DNA of 64,000 bases from Linnemannia schmuckeri (lineage: Eukaryota; Mortierellomycota; Mortierellomycetes; Mortierellales; Mortierellaceae). Below the pieces are notes generated by a model. It was given only the letters and a program-made list of their open reading frames with translations. It was not told where the DNA came from and did no database searches. Location of the stretch: the NCBI GenBank assembly GCA_029449235.1, contig JANATG010000023.1:1-64000 (forward strand), in the 5' to 3' direction. The stretch's first letter is position 1, and each line of letters starts with the position of its first letter. Position numbers and translations under genes: made by a program. This document shows positions 49,001-60,898 of the stretch, in pieces.

Positions 49001-49824
49001 GTTCTCGTCATATTCACCTTGCTTGTTTACACTATGTCCACTGTGATTTTTCATATTTACTTTTATTTTCTTTTCACAACTGCCTCCACCTTGTATGTCT
49101 TTGCTGGTTATTAACACAACAATTTCTTTTTTTTTTTTTTTTTTTTTTACAAAAAATTGATAATTAGTCTCTCGCATACTTGTTGTCGCGTCCTTCAACT
49201 CCTGGCGTGGACATGCCAAGCGACAATCAGACATGGTCCGAGGTTCAGGCTGCACGTGGAGTAACTTCCGATACCTTGTTGACCATCCGCAACGACAAGA
49301 CTGTCCGGAAAAAGGGCTCCTTCAACCGTCTTCAGTCGATGTTTGGTCGCTCCAAGGAGAATTCTCCCGCCGGTTCCCCTCGTCAACAACACCACCAAGG
49401 GTCATTGGGAATGAACTCTGGAATGTCGTCGACCTCTGTCAACTACAGCGGCATGCCTCCACCACCACCCTTGTCGAGAGGCAGTAGCGGTGGTAATGCC
49501 AGTGTTGTGAGCAGTGTGGTAGGATACCCGAGCCATATGAGCAACTCTCAGAACACGGTTGGAGGATATGGTACGATGAATGGAGGACCGATTATGTCGC
49601 AGCAGGCGAGTTCGTCGGTGGATACGAGTAGTATGAGTCCACGGTCGAGACTGCAGCAGGCGTCTTCCTCGGGGGCGTATGAGGACGAGTACCGGGGCGA
49701 GGGTGAGTATGATGACGAGGATGAAGAGGATGAGGACGATGAGGATGATGGTGAGCTCCCTGAGCATGTCCGTCAGTGCTGTGATGGCAAGCATGATATT
49801 GGCTCCCTGGACCACCACCACTAG
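43023..49824 (+). CDS. NUM1/ApsA-like cortical anchor with KIVEV repeats and PH domain
   Basis: Five exons: 43023-43388, 44642-44975, 45127-48630, 48747-48892, 49168-49824, about 1,668 residues. ATG also occurs at 43026. N-terminal coiled coils (ARAELEARLMGIHNDLQL, LLFVKRQEDLKHC) span the first 400 residues. At 46129-46975 about 280 residues consist of EKIVEV and EKIVEVPV(D/E) units. After an S/T-rich stretch comes a PH domain starting IGDYLWKYTRRP, with KRHRRYFWVHPYNKTIYWS, then NRNLKLTAPTREKHELWYQ, the pattern of the Num1/ApsA/Mcp5 PH domain. In fungi these proteins sit at the cell cortex, bind PI(4,5)P2 and anchor dynein and mitochondria. An acidic tail ends the protein. Intron 1 is 1,253 bases, by far the longest here. 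Confidence 0.86.
46129..46975 (+). repeat. Coding tandem repeat, KIVEV units
   Basis: About 850 bases encoding alternating six-residue (EKIVEV) and eight-residue (EKIVEVPV, or with D for E) units, with a few variants (VVHVEKVVEV, KSMLVEKIVE, EKIVEKIVEV). Synonymous codons vary freely (GTC/GTT/GTG, GAG/GAA, ATC/ATT) while residues stay fixed, which indicates selection on the protein. The opposite strand is open in two frames across this block only as a by-product. Confidence 0.92.
48900..49045 (+). repeat. Degenerate minisatellite in intron 4 of the NUM1-like gene
   Basis: Three diverged copies of a roughly 48-base unit built around TTCATTCTGTTCA, CTTCTTTGT and TTCGTTGTATTCAT, T-rich throughout. 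It is followed by a 20-base-plus T run at about 49129-49148 near the acceptor. Confidence 0.7.
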
Positions 49825-50459
49825 CAAACATATAACACACATATACTTACACTAATACCTACCAGCCATTGATACAAAAATACACATAAAACAAACATCA
49901 TCTTTTTTTTGCTGTCAATTATCATTTGACCGTTGACTCATACGGATGATCCATGGATTGTACCTGAATGTTTGTTACTTCGTTATTCGTTAGCAATAAA
50001 AGTATCCAGTCAGAAGTAGCATTCCTCTACGCAAGGCAGACTATCTCTTCGCTGGACCCTTTTTTATTGCTTGAATATCTTTGTATGTGTGTGTGAGTGT
50101 GAATGTGTGTGTGTGTGAGAGAGAGTGTGTGTGAATGTGTAGTGTGCAGTGTGTTTGGATAGCTGCTGCTGCACTGTCAGTGTCCCCCACAGCCCATTCC
50201 TGTCTCTGTTTGCTCTGTCCATCTCTCTTTCTCTCCATAGTCGAGTCGACCCTCTTTCTCAATCTCTTCTACTCTTTAGCTTTTACCCTCCAAGGAATAA
50301 GAATAATAATAATAATATCCGATTGAATACTTCCTTTTCTTTCTTGTTTACTTTTCACTCCTGCCCTCCTGCTTTCTTCCTTCTCTTCACTTCCTTTCTT
50401 CTCCTCACTCACTCTTTCCTCACCTTCCTTCTTCTTCACAGCAGCAGCATCATCTCCAA
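49825..50459. other. Intergenic region with pyrimidine-rich promoter stretch
   Basis: About 635 bases. GT/GA repeats at 50083-50145, then a CT-rich block from about 50200 up to the next ATG at 50460, as is common in fungal promoters. No gene seen. Confidence 0.45.
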
Positions 50460-52091
50460 ATGGCATTCGTGGCGCCAGAACCAAACACGTTTTACCCAAT
50501 CCCTCCAGGCCAACTGCCACCGGGTTTCATCCCCCCTCCCCCAGGAACGGCAGTCCGCGGGATTCCCATCGTCGTGCCCTTAGGACACGAGATGCTCATC
50601 TCCCCCGAGGGGTTCCCGGTTTTTGTACCCGAACGAGCACTCGCCCAGGTCAACGGGTCTCCTGTTGCCCTCCAACAACAGCACCAGCAACAACAGCACC
50701 AGCAACACCAGCAGCAGCATATTCAGGCAACACCCCCGCCTCCAGCACCGTTGGTCCCAGCTCCGCCATCGAGACATAATACCATGTCTGCACATCAATT
50801 TGCTGGTGCGGCTGCTGCAACAAGTCAGTTCACACCCCCACCACCAATGCCTCCACTGCCCACTATGGTCTCTCAACAGCAAACGGCGATGCCATACCCT
50901 GTCCCAACGGGAAATCCACTTTCATTACCAGCACAACAACAACAGCAGAGCTATCCAGCCCCGAACCATGCCCCACCTCTTACACAAGCACTCCCACCTT
51001 TCTCACCAATGACGACCATGCCCACTCCTTCTGCAATAGTGCCTCCTCAACCTCTACAGCCAGTACAACAACCTTTAGCGGCAGCACCAGCATTGACATT
51101 TGCAAGTATCGTCACTTCCTTCAGGACCTCTTCAGAAAGTGTCCAGGCCTGGACATTCTACTCTCTGGGTCTATCTCAACACTCGAGCCAAAAGGAGATT
51201 GTCATTACGCTACGTCAACGACCTGGCCAGTATACTCTTGAGAGTGTTCAGCCTATCATGTACCAACTCTATCATCAGATGAATTCTCATATCCAGTCCT
51301 CGGGAGGTCGACCTCTCGGCGCTGGACAGGTCTTCCCGTGCCGGTTGAATACTCCAGACGTTGGGGTGTTGGACAGGGCCGTGCTGTTGATTCATGCCCC
51401 TGCAGAGTGTAAGGGCCAGCTGGAGAACAAGGATGTACTTTATGGACTCATTGCGACCATGGACGAGATGGCTGTGTTCTCGAAATACGGCGCGGCGAGA
51501 TGTTTGACGAATATGGGCAACGACTTGGAGACGTGGCCGGTGCCTCTGTGGTCGGACTGGTCAAGACCTTCGCTGGTCAGTTTACAGGACTTTGAGGGTT
51601 CGTTGACGGAGCGAGTGAGCGTCTTGGCAACCAAGAATATTGTGGCGACCCTGGATACGATTTCGCATCGGTTGATGTTGGTCCTCTCCGCCAGTGCTCT
51701 GGAACTCATCCAACAGGACTTGAGGAGGTTCCCTCCGGCCAGCGGTCCCGTTGGTGGAAGTGGGTTTTCATCAGACTTGACAAGAGTCACTTTCTTGTTA
51801 GATATCGATGCGGGTGCACAGGCGTATCTAACCTGGAGGAATGGACAAGAAGGGCCTGCGATTTTCAATGCGCGCCCGAACCCAACTAGTTTCCATGGAT
51901 GCTGGATTACGATGAGCGGAATTGGAACGCATGAGGTCGCGACCATTCAGGAGGGAGTTGCACCGAGGGAAGATGGGATTGAATTGAAAATGCGGGCGGC
52001 GACTTGGGAGCGGTTCTATCAGGCGTTGATTTCCAAGACCCCAGCCGTTGTCCCTGTCGGTGCCGAGACCGTTCAGTTGAGCTATGCTTAG
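50460..52091 (+). CDS. Protein with SARA/endofin-like C-terminal region (tentative)
   Basis: A single exon of 543 residues. Residues 1-210 are P/Q-rich (LPPGFIPPPPGTAV, poly-Q with H). Residues 215-540 form a compact domain: WTFYSLGLSQHSSQKEIVIT, then VLYGLIATMDEMAVF, NDLETWPVPLWSDWSRPSL, then LDTISHRLMLVLSASALELI and RVTFLLDIDAG. The spacing and key residues (GLS...QxEIVxxL; LxGxxxxxxE; ...PxPLxS) resemble the C-terminal region (DUF3480) of metazoan SARA/endofin, endosomal FYVE proteins. No FYVE finger is present. A suppressor-of-fused-type domain is an alternative. The family link is my recognition of a pattern, not a search result. Confidence 0.5.
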   Translation: MAFVAPEPNTFYPIPPGQLPPGFIPPPPGTAVRGIPIVVPLGHEMLISPEGFPVFVPERALAQVNGSPVALQQQHQQQQHQQHQQQHIQATPPPPAPLVPAPPSRHNTMSAHQFAGAAAATSQFTPPPPMPPLPTMVSQQQTAMPYPVPTGNPLSLPAQQQQQSYPAPNHAPPLTQALPPFSPMTTMPTPSAIVPPQPLQPVQQPLAAAPALTFASIVTSFRTSSESVQAWTFYSLGLSQHSSQKEIVITLRQRPGQYTLESVQPIMYQLYHQMNSHIQSSGGRPLGAGQVFPCRLNTPDVGVLDRAVLLIHAPAECKGQLENKDVLYGLIATMDEMAVFSKYGAARCLTNMGNDLETWPVPLWSDWSRPSLVSLQDFEGSLTERVSVLATKNIVATLDTISHRLMLVLSASALELIQQDLRRFPPASGPVGGSGFSSDLTRVTFLLDIDAGAQAYLTWRNGQEGPAIFNARPNPTSFHGCWITMSGIGTHEVATIQEGVAPREDGIELKMRAATWERFYQALISKTPAVVPVGAETVQLSYA

Positions 52092-52367
52092 TAGAATAGA
52101 ATGCCAGGGAGGACAATCTAGGATGCCTTCGCTGAATACCCAAACTTGTTTCCCCAAGGACTTCACCTTTGCCTCGGCTGTGTGGAGGAAGCAGAGAACC
52201 AGGATGGAAGCTAGTCCAACCTTTTCTAATAATACAATAATTAAAGTACGCACGTGATGCATGTTGAAGCTGCCCAACCGTCGCGTTTTACGTCTTTGCC
52301 TCGCTTGAGTTTTGGCTGTTTGCCCCATCTCCTCTTCACACTTGACATCACATTCCTCGTCAACACA

Positions 52368-54639
52368 ATGGCCTCGACAACACTCAGGGCCAACAAGGCC
52401 AGCAAGGCCAAGGCAGATACAACAGGCGCAGGCACTTCTTCTTCTTCTAATCCACACAAAACAACTACCACCTCCACGTCAACATCAACAACTGCGACAA
52501 CATTGACACACTCATCAACTTCAACAATGACGACGCCAGAGCCACCAAAATTGAAGCACTTGGCAGTATACCGGTACGCGACTTGGTTGGAGGAGAACCA
52601 GCTCAAGAAGACTGCTGTCTGGATCGCCGTTGCTGCCGCTGTTCTCGTCCGCTGGACTGTCGGTCTTGGACCCTACTCTGGTACCTTTTTTTGCCCTGTC
52701 GCTTTCGTGCAGCTGCAACTGAAGGCGTCATCACACCCTTACGACTATCATCTTCAGCATCGCGCATTGCTTTTATCAAAACTAACCAAAAAATACGTTG
52801 TGTATGATAGGCCAGGGAGTACCACCACGGTTTGGAGACTATGAAGCGCAGAGACATTGGATGGAGCTGACGATCCACCGACCGATCCGGGAATGGTACT
52901 CTGACCATTCCAAGTGGTGGGACCTTGACTACCCACCCCTCACCGCCTATGTCTCCTGGATCTGTGGCTTCCTGTATGTCATTTTCTTTATTCTCTGGAT
53001 TATGGTGCCATTTTCCTAGTATTGTTGCCGATTCAGGCAGTAAACGGCTTTCTTTTACTGATTACTTCTTCCTCATTATCATATCATGATCAAACAATGG
53101 AATAGTGGGGCCAAGATAAACCCAGAATGGTTTGCATGGGAGACTTCTCGCGGGTATGAATCCGTCGACGCAAAGCTCTACATGCGCTCAACAGTCTTGA
53201 TCTTTGAACTCTTGATCTACATCTCCTCAGTCGTCGTATTCACACAACGCTGGTTCGCCCACAAGCCCTGGACGCGTCAACATACCGCCCTCCTACTGAT
53301 CCTCCTTCAACCGGGCGTTATCTTGATCGACTCTGGTCATTTCCAGTACAACACCGTTATGTTGGGACTGGTGGTCTGGGCGGTGAACTTCTTTTTAGCA
53401 GATCAAGATGTCTTGGGCAGTGTTGCGTTCTGTTTGGCCCTTGGGTTTAAACAGATGGCACTCTATTTTTCCCCCGCTGTCTTTGCCTACTTATTGGGCA
53501 AGTCCTTCCGCCAAGGCTTCTTTGGGTGGTAAACTTTCTACTTTTTTTCATGCTTAGAGTATGCGGAGGAAATTGTGGACCAGGAAAATAGATCACTGAC
53601 TATCATTCCGCGTATCTTAACCCACACATATAATAGTATCTGGAAGTTGATCAAGCTGGGAATGGCTGTCGTTCTGACTCTAGGCTTACTGTTTTCGCCT
53701 TGGATGCAGTCAAAGGAAGAGATTCTGCAGGTCGTGCACAGGATCTTCCCAGTCTTCCGCGGGCTCTACCAGGACAAGGTTGCAAACGTTTGGTGTGCCG
53801 TCAATATCGCCATCAAACTCCGTGAGCGCTTTACCATCCAGGACCTCGTCCGCTTCAGGTATAAACAACTACTACTTTACAACGCGTGCAGAATGCACAA
53901 TCATAACAGAAAGCTAACAAGAACATCTATGTTCTATTTTATTACTCTTAAAGCACGCTGGCGACGTTGTTGTCTTTCTTGCCCTCGCTAGTCCACTTAG
54001 TCGCAAAGCCAACAAAGCGCGGTCTGATCTACGGTCTGATCAATTCATCCCTGTCCTTCTTCCTCCTCTCCTTCCAAGTCCACGAGAAATCCATCCTCCT
54101 GCCTGCCCTTCCAATTACCCTTCTCATTCTGGACGAGCCTGCCTTGGGCGCCTTGTTCAACACCTTGGCCACGTTCAGCATGTTCCCGCTTTTGAGACAT
54201 GAAGAACTGACGACACAATATTATGTTCTTCTGGGACTCTGGGTCTGGATGACCACTGGCACCTTCAGCAACGTCTCCTCCCTCTTGAAGTTCCTTTCCG
54301 CTGTAAGTTTTCATCACTTCTTTTCTTCCTCTCACTCGTACTTTTTCTGATGCTTTCTCCCTCTGTCAGCCTTTAAAGCACGCCTTGCTAATAGCTTCAT
54401 CACTCATCTCCCTCTATCATTAGTTGAACCTCCTAGTGATTGCATCGATGCATTTGGGAGAGATGTTTGTGGCTCCACCAGCACGGTACCCAGACCTGTA
54501 TGCAGTACTAAACTCGCTCTGGAGTGCGGCGGGTTTTGTCTTGTACTGGGCCTACTTCAACTATCGCCAGTTCACGATGGTCAACACCCCCAAGATGGGC
54601 TTCCGCATCACAAAGTCAAAGTCTTACAAACTTGCTTAG
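52368..54639 (+). CDS. ALG6: ALG6 dolichyl-P-Glc:Man9GlcNAc2-PP-dolichol glucosyltransferase
   Basis: Six exons: 52368-52680, 52811-52973, 53106-53528, 53637-53858, 53954-54302, 54424-54639, giving 561 residues, the usual ALG6 length. The first luminal loop motifs are diagnostic: FGDYEAQRHWMELTIHRPI and WWDLDYPPLTAYVSW, with the conserved aspartate of the ER GT-C glucosyltransferases. The GLDYPP-like region with 'WWDLDYPP' favours ALG6 over ALG8. Further signatures are DSGHFQYNTVMLGL, ALGFKQMALYFSPAVF and SFQVHEKSILLPALPI. Many membrane helices follow. It adds the first glucose to the lipid-linked oligosaccharide on the ER lumen side. The N-terminal 60 residues are S/T-rich and unusual for the family. 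Confidence 0.94.
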
Positions 54640-54920
54640 AACTTTTGTCGTTTTCGCTACTGGAAGAATAAAAACCTCGATGCTAGTATCCCAGTGCATG
54701 TTCTGCGTTTTTGTATGTCCTGGGTACAATTATGAATTATATCTGCAACTATTTATCCAAAAACTCGCATGATCAGCGTTGTCTGCTGTTATGATGATTT
54801 ATTATCGCTGTCGATTGCTTGCTGCAGATTGAATCCCTGTCAAACCTGACATACTCTTCTCTCAAATACCTCATATCTCGTCTCTCTCAGAAACCAAAAG
54901 AAAAAAAGAGAGAAAAAAGG

Positions 54921-56210
54921 TTATCCACGGAGTGCCCGAAGACGCTCAGAGAGATCATCCTGTTCCTTGGCTTCGGCTTCCTTGCTGGACTTGTTAAGAA
55001 GGGTATCGGGTGTCTCTCTGAGCACCTGGTTGAGCTCGAGACCATGTTCGTCTGCGACCTGGTGCATCAGCGTGTCGACCTCGTCCTGAGGTGTTGTCAA
55101 CGCCGACTGGTTGCCCATCGTGTTCTCCATGTACTGCGTCTGTACGTCCAGATCCTCAAACTGACTCTCGAACTTGTCCATCACCATCGATATCTGTAGA
55201 GTAGGATATGTTTATGAAGATGAAAAGGATTAAATATCGTAAAGTCACTTGTCCAGTATGGAAAACCTTTGCGTCGATAATACGTAGAACTGAGAAACAG
55301 ATGATACCTTTTCGAGGTTCATGGATTCCATGGCTTTATCCATGCCTTTGACAACGCTGGCCATGGACATGGTGACGTTGCGCATAGTGACGGCGGTCTG
55401 GACACGAGAGGCGACGGCGTCGATTCTGGAGGAGAGGCGGAGCAAGTTGAGACCCTCGTTCTTTTTCCGGATCGCATTGGCGGCGTAGATCCTTGCTCCC
55501 TCCATATTTCCCTGTTGAATCGCCTATTTTGTCGTAGGGTTGGTTATAAGGCGAGAGAGGGAGTGTTAGTTGAGCTCGGTTAAGATTTCTTTGGGAGGTT
55601 TGCCTAGGGAAAGTCGAAGGGTAAACGATTGCGGTGTTTCTACTAGATATTCGATCATTGGCTTGGCGAATTTTTGTAACATTCAAAAAAAAGGACGAAA
55701 GGGTTCAACAGAACTACGAGAAGAAAAGGTAGGGGCTGTCAAAAAGTCGAGGGAATTTACCTTCTTCAGCTTGGCCTTTTCGAGTCCTTCATCCTTGGTG
55801 CACTTCTTTGCTTGACGCTGCAACTGCTTCGTCGTGAACTATATGACGAAAGGGTGAATGAATAAAAATAACAACAGCAACGTGTCAACATCCATGTGGC
55901 CGTATGAGAAAAAAAAAAAAAAAAAAGGCCATGAGCGAATCGACTGCTGGTAGTGTCGGCGTCCATGTTCTTCCTGGCTGTGTCCTTCTGTTTGTGTAAT
56001 GTCGTGTGAGTTGTAGAGCGGTTGTTATCCTGTGAGAGTGAGCGCCGTCCCTTCCTGTCGTTGACGTACTTTGAGCTGGAACAGACTTTCTAAGTAAGTA
56101 GAAAGAAGTGGCCATAAGTGTTAGCACAGGAGGTACCACGTATGCGGTAGGGAAGTGTACTTTGTAGAAAGTGATCAGCTAGTTGTTAACGCACTCTCGA
56201 GGTTGCTCAT
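54921..56210 (-). CDS. DID2: DID2/CHMP1 ESCRT-III-associated protein
   Basis: Five exons: 56210-56195 (16 bases), 56089-56070 (20 bases), 55838-55761, 55523-55308, 55193-54921, giving 200 residues as expected of CHMP1. The first two tiny exons give MSNLEKSLFQLK, then FTTKQLQRQAKKC, AIQQGNMEGARIYAANAIRK and NLLRLSSRIDAVASRVQ, near the family consensus. The C-terminal SERLRALRG is a MIM1 motif that binds the MIT domain of VPS4. The protein recruits VPS4 to disassemble ESCRT-III during multivesicular-body sorting and membrane scission. The start is supported because only this splicing restores the conserved 'LEKxLFQLKF' beginning. Intron sizes are 105, 231, 237 and 114 bases. Confidence 0.93.
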
Positions 56211-57622
56211 GGCTGAATGTGTGTATGAGGTAGTGGAGGTGATGTAGTGGATATGCGGCAAGGAGAAGGGAGTACGAAAGGAAGAAATAAAAAAGAAACG
56301 TAAGTAGAAGAAGAATAAGAAGAAGAAGAATAAGAAGAAGGAAGCGTTGAAAGTTTGAGAAGAGGGAGAGAGAAAAGAACAAGGCTGGCTGGAACTGACC
56401 CACACGTCGTTCCGTCTGTCTGTTGCGTGCCACAAGAACAAAATGTAGAAAGAAAAAAAAGTGACGCAAAGCCACGGTGAACGAATGCGGGTCACCTCTC
56501 AGCTTAAAATGAGCTGCTCTATGCTTCCTTTCCTTGCTTACTTGAACCCACAAGATACCCACACACACACAAACGAAAACGCGCCTATCGTTCCTTTCGA
56601 TACAAGTGCAAGCAATTGAATCATGTACATCTACATATTGTTGGACAACCGATTTCCTCATCGTTATTTATTTGAAAAGAAAAGTATTCGCAGCCAGAGT
56701 TGTGAAAAAGAATAAAAAGGAGGATCAGAATCTGTGTGCGTCTGTCTTCATGTCATAATATGCAGAAGTACCTGAGATAACATCATATCCTTCATTTCTT
56801 TCTTTTCCATACATTCTTCCTCGTCTTTACTCTTGCTCCAATTGCTAAAATGTAAGAGACACTTGCTTCAATATCTCTGAAACACCCATCTTCACAACGG
56901 TCAACTGGAAGAGTAGCCAAACTAATGATATCTCCTCTTGTTTAGCCGCACAAAAGAAGGGATCAATTGGTCACTGTAAGATGTCCGGTGGTTAAGTAGC
57001 ACTTCCCTGTTGCATGAAGACAAGACAGAAGAAGGAGGGGGCTGCCTGTTTGCTTCAAAAAGGAAGCGCTCGAAACCAGAACTCAGACTAACAGTCAAAC
57101 AACATTCACTTGATCTCTCTTTGAAGTGAACGGATGCGAAGAGCCATAGGGCATAAAACTCCAATTGTATGAGAGGGTGAGTGTTCAGATGACAAGAAAA
57201 GAGGCTTCTACTAGTTGGCAGCAAAAGGAACAAAAGGAATACACGAGGAGGATGGAGTAGAAAGAAAGGTTGAAAAAAACAAGATCACACTTGTTCTGCA
57301 CAAAGAAATCACAGGTGGAATCTCCCTGAATCGCAAGTCTTAACAAATTTGATGGGTCGGGTTTATTCTATAGTACGCCATGGCACTGACGCATCGTGGG
57401 AGGAGGAAAGAGTACAAGAAAATAGGAAATAAGAAGACATGAGAACAGCAAGCATTACGAAAACGAACGATAGCAAATGAAAAAAGTGAAAAAAAAACCA
57501 CGAAGTAGTATAACAAGGAATAGAAATGGTGCACAGAGATCAACTCTATCTCCATCTCTCTTATCTCTCGCCCTCTCTCTCACTTGCACAGTGATAGGCA
57601 AGCTTCAATCATATCCATATCG
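56211..57622. other. 1.4-kb intergenic region, DID2 upstream
   Basis: Between the start of DID2 and the end of SDS3, both on the - strand. It has GAA/AGA-rich DNA (56280-56345) and otherwise ordinary sequence. Open frames here are short and without recognisable motifs. It probably holds the DID2 promoter and the SDS3 3' end. Confidence 0.45.
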
Positions 57623-60600
57623 CTATACTTTGGGCTGCATGCACAGCTTGCGCCCTCTAAACAGACTCAAGTGTAACCGTGTCTTTGATCCATCTGTTCT
57701 CTGCAGCACAATCTATCGTAGTACATGCCAACGGACGAATATAGTGTTAGCTCATATAGACTAACATATGTTATATCTTTCAAGTGACCTATGAATGGCA
57801 CATTACGTACCCAATCGCTTTCAAGAGTGACATATTTCGCATTGTACTTGCCAATAGAGGCATCCAACACCACAACCGCATCATTGGGCTTGTACCAGAT
57901 GCCATCCACCATACACCGACTGCCATCCACATAGATTTCCACATCATTCCGTCCTCCTATATATACAAGAGTGAGGTAGACGTTAGCATGTTGTTCAGTA
58001 TAAATCATTAGCAAGAAAGATGCGGATCAAATTCATACGACAAAGTAGACGCACCATAGTATGTTCCTGTGGGTGGCATGTTGGACAAAGGTGGAGGTGG
58101 ATAGTCATTCACACTTGGCCACCGGCTATTCGAGCCATGCCTTGACGACGATGATGGTCCTGTTGAAATGGGTATCGATGGAGGCAACGGTCCTCCGTAT
58201 CTTTGCTGATATTGTTGTTGATGGTGTTGGTATTGTTGTTGCTGCATCTGTGCCTGTGGATCCATGCCGACAGGTTTTGGTTGTGGAAGTAGCCTCGTGA
58301 GCTATATGTTCAACATCATAATATACAAATTAGCGGCCGTACAGGAGACCCAGTCATTTAAAACTGCCGGATTCTGTCTAGCATCACGAAAACTTACGCC
58401 CATGAGTGCAAAGTCATCCTGAAGTTCCGACCGAGTAACCATCGACAGCTTGCTACTCGTAGGGAAACCGCGCTTTTCGCTGATCGTCTTGAGTTCATTC
58501 ACTTCTGCTCGCTTGTGTTTCCGTGCTCGCACCAAAACTGCCTTGTCTGGAGTCGCAGTCGTAACTATGTTCATCACAGCAAAGAGGTATCAAAAATCAG
58601 TTTCATCACAAAAGTGTAAAAGTTCCAAACAAAATGATCCGAGAGCGCTTCTTACGTCTCCTCTTGCGGGCATCGGATGATAGGTTGAATTCGAGAGTGA
58701 GTTGTCGTCGCTTTTTGCCCATGTCGTGGATCATCTGGGTTCGGATCGTGCGCCTTGCGGACTATGAAAATGTACGTCAAGTAAGAAAAATTCATCATCA
58801 ACATGGCCTCCAGCCATCATCTCAAGGGTTTGAAAAAGAGTCGACGGACGAAACCTGGGTACATATATGAATCCTTCCTGCATGTTTACCTGGAAAGTGC
58901 AATGTGCCTGGTATTCAGATACATCATAAGCGCTTTGTGCAATGTCCGTCTTGTACTTCCTGCCCATGTCTGCAATGTGTAACCGGTGTTCACGCTTCTG
59001 TTCAATCTCTTGCATCAATGACGACAGCTCTGGATGCGTGCCTATTTGAAAAATGGAATTGAAACAGATATTTTTAATTGATAATTGTCAGGTAATTAAA
59101 CAAGGGCCAGGCAGCAATCCCTGAATTGAATAAAGTCACGACTTACCATCGTTGATCATTTCCACTTCTCTGTCGAGCTCGGTCATGCGCTCCTCGTACA
59201 TCCTATATAATTGCAAGTGCAGAGGTTAGAGAATTGTAAGTGATACCACTCAATAATCCCGATCTTGGTAGGTAACAGAAGCAACTGTGTGTTCCGATAC
59301 GTACTTGTCCCGAAGACTTGCAAATTCGATCTCTATACTCGTCAGAGCATCCAATGCGTCCTTGTGAAATTGCTTCATCTCATGGTCTATCAAAGAAAAA
59401 AGTACAAATGTTCCTAAGTTAGCATCCAGTTGTTATGAACAAGAGTATTGCCTGTTCCAGCAAATACATAGTAAAGTATGTCCTGAATCCTATTACCTTC
59501 TTCGCCTTCTCCTTCGTCTTCCTCTCTTGCCGGCTTCTCGGCCTCTTCTTCCTCTTCGGCAACCTCTGATTCCGACTCCTTGTCCGATTGCTGGGTATCC
59601 TCTGCTTCAGAGACGCGTCTCTTCCGGCTGCCAGGCTCTGAAAGTCGTGCACGTCCACTGGGAATAGGGATCTCGACCTGATCCTCCTGCTCTGACTTGA
59701 TCGATTCATTCTCTGGTTTGAGTGGTTCCGTAATAGCTTCATGAAGAGAGCGCTTGCGACCGCCTAAAGTTGGTTTGACGGTTGTTATCGTTGACGCTGC
59801 TGGTCCTGTGGTAGACGCTACTGTTGATCCTGTTGATGCTGTCGTCGCTGCTGAAGGTGCCGATGGGGCACTGACTGGAGCCTCCTTGACGACGGGCTTG
59901 GACTCTGGTACATCGTCATCCTCGTCGGAATCATCTGTGTCGTCGAATTCTGAAAGGTCTGACAGCTCGTCTCCACTGTCCTTAAGTTCCTCTTCTGTGA
60001 TTGATGGGCGGTGAAGCGTTGGCTTTTGAGAGAGAAGAGTATCCTTCTTGACTGGCGGATTGATCTCCTCCTCGTCCTCGTCTTCATCATCATCTGCATC
60101 CTCTCCATCTGCATCGCCTTCGTCATTATCATCGTCGTCATCGTCCTGGTCGTTATCACTTGCATCCAGATCTCCAAGGTCACTGTCAGAGTCCTCTGTT
60201 TGAAGGGCCGCGTCCCGTTCATCCTGATCCATCTCATCATCCGAGTCCGGCTCCTCCGACTTTGCGGTATCGGCATGTGGCGTGGCTCTGGGAGTCTGTG
60301 CATCCGAGTCGTGATTAGTCTTGTTTGAAGAATCGAGAAGTGGGCCATCGAGATCATCATCGTCATCATCATCGTCACTAAAGTCGTCATCCCCGTTCCC
60401 GACCTCCGTATCCTCAGTGTCCTGATCAAGGTCGTCATAGTCGTCCAGGGCACCATCCAAGAGACCGCCGTCGAGATCCTCCTGATCGATACCCTCAGGG
60501 ATGCCTGAAGGTAACTCGCGTGGCTTGACGATCGGTGCAGGCTCGGCCATGGGTGTATCCTCCTCGATCATATCGGTTGTTATAGGGGAAGCTTCTTTCA

Positions 60601-60898
60601 TGTCCTCATCCTGATCAGCAGTCGGTTGTGTGGTAGTAGAGTCCTTTGAATCATCAACAGACCCCTCAGAGTCTGCGGCAGATACAACTGAAGAATCCTT
60701 GGCCTGATCAGTTTGTTGCTTGCTGGAAACCTCCAACGATGGATCCTCTGTGCTGGCGACCGGGACGGCGGCTACGACTGGGGTCTTTTCCTTGCCATTT
60801 GCCTTCATGGTTGTGTGTGTTGATGTTGTTGTTGCTCCAGCAGCGGGCGTTGATATCGTATTGGAAGCCGGTTTCTCTGTCCTGAGGGAATCGGGCAT
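57623..60898 (-). CDS. SDS3: SDS3-like subunit of the Sin3 histone deacetylase complex
   Basis: Nine exons: 60898-59497, 59386-59305, 59202-59147, 59041-58890, 58761-58656, 58564-58398, 58301-58055, 57956-57811, 57712-57623, giving 815 residues. Exon 1 encodes a long acidic, S/D/E-rich region (residues 1-467). The Sds3/BRMS1 core follows: FHKDALDALTSIEIEFASLR, MYEERMTELDREVEMINDG, THPELSSLMQEIEQKREHRL. A Q/P-rich linker (exon 7) leads to a small C-terminal domain over exons 8-9 (WYKPNDAVVVLDASIGKY, IVLQRTDGSKTRLHLSLFRG) like the capped-Tudor-type end of animal SDS3. The complex deacetylates histones for repression. Frame also stays open upstream of ATG 60898, without another ATG nearby, so the start is likely but not certain. 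Confidence 0.85.

Noticed and set aside
48731..49255. 174-codon - strand frame with repeated N, E and K residues
   Set aside because: It is the complement of a T-rich intron minisatellite plus two exons of the NUM1-like gene.
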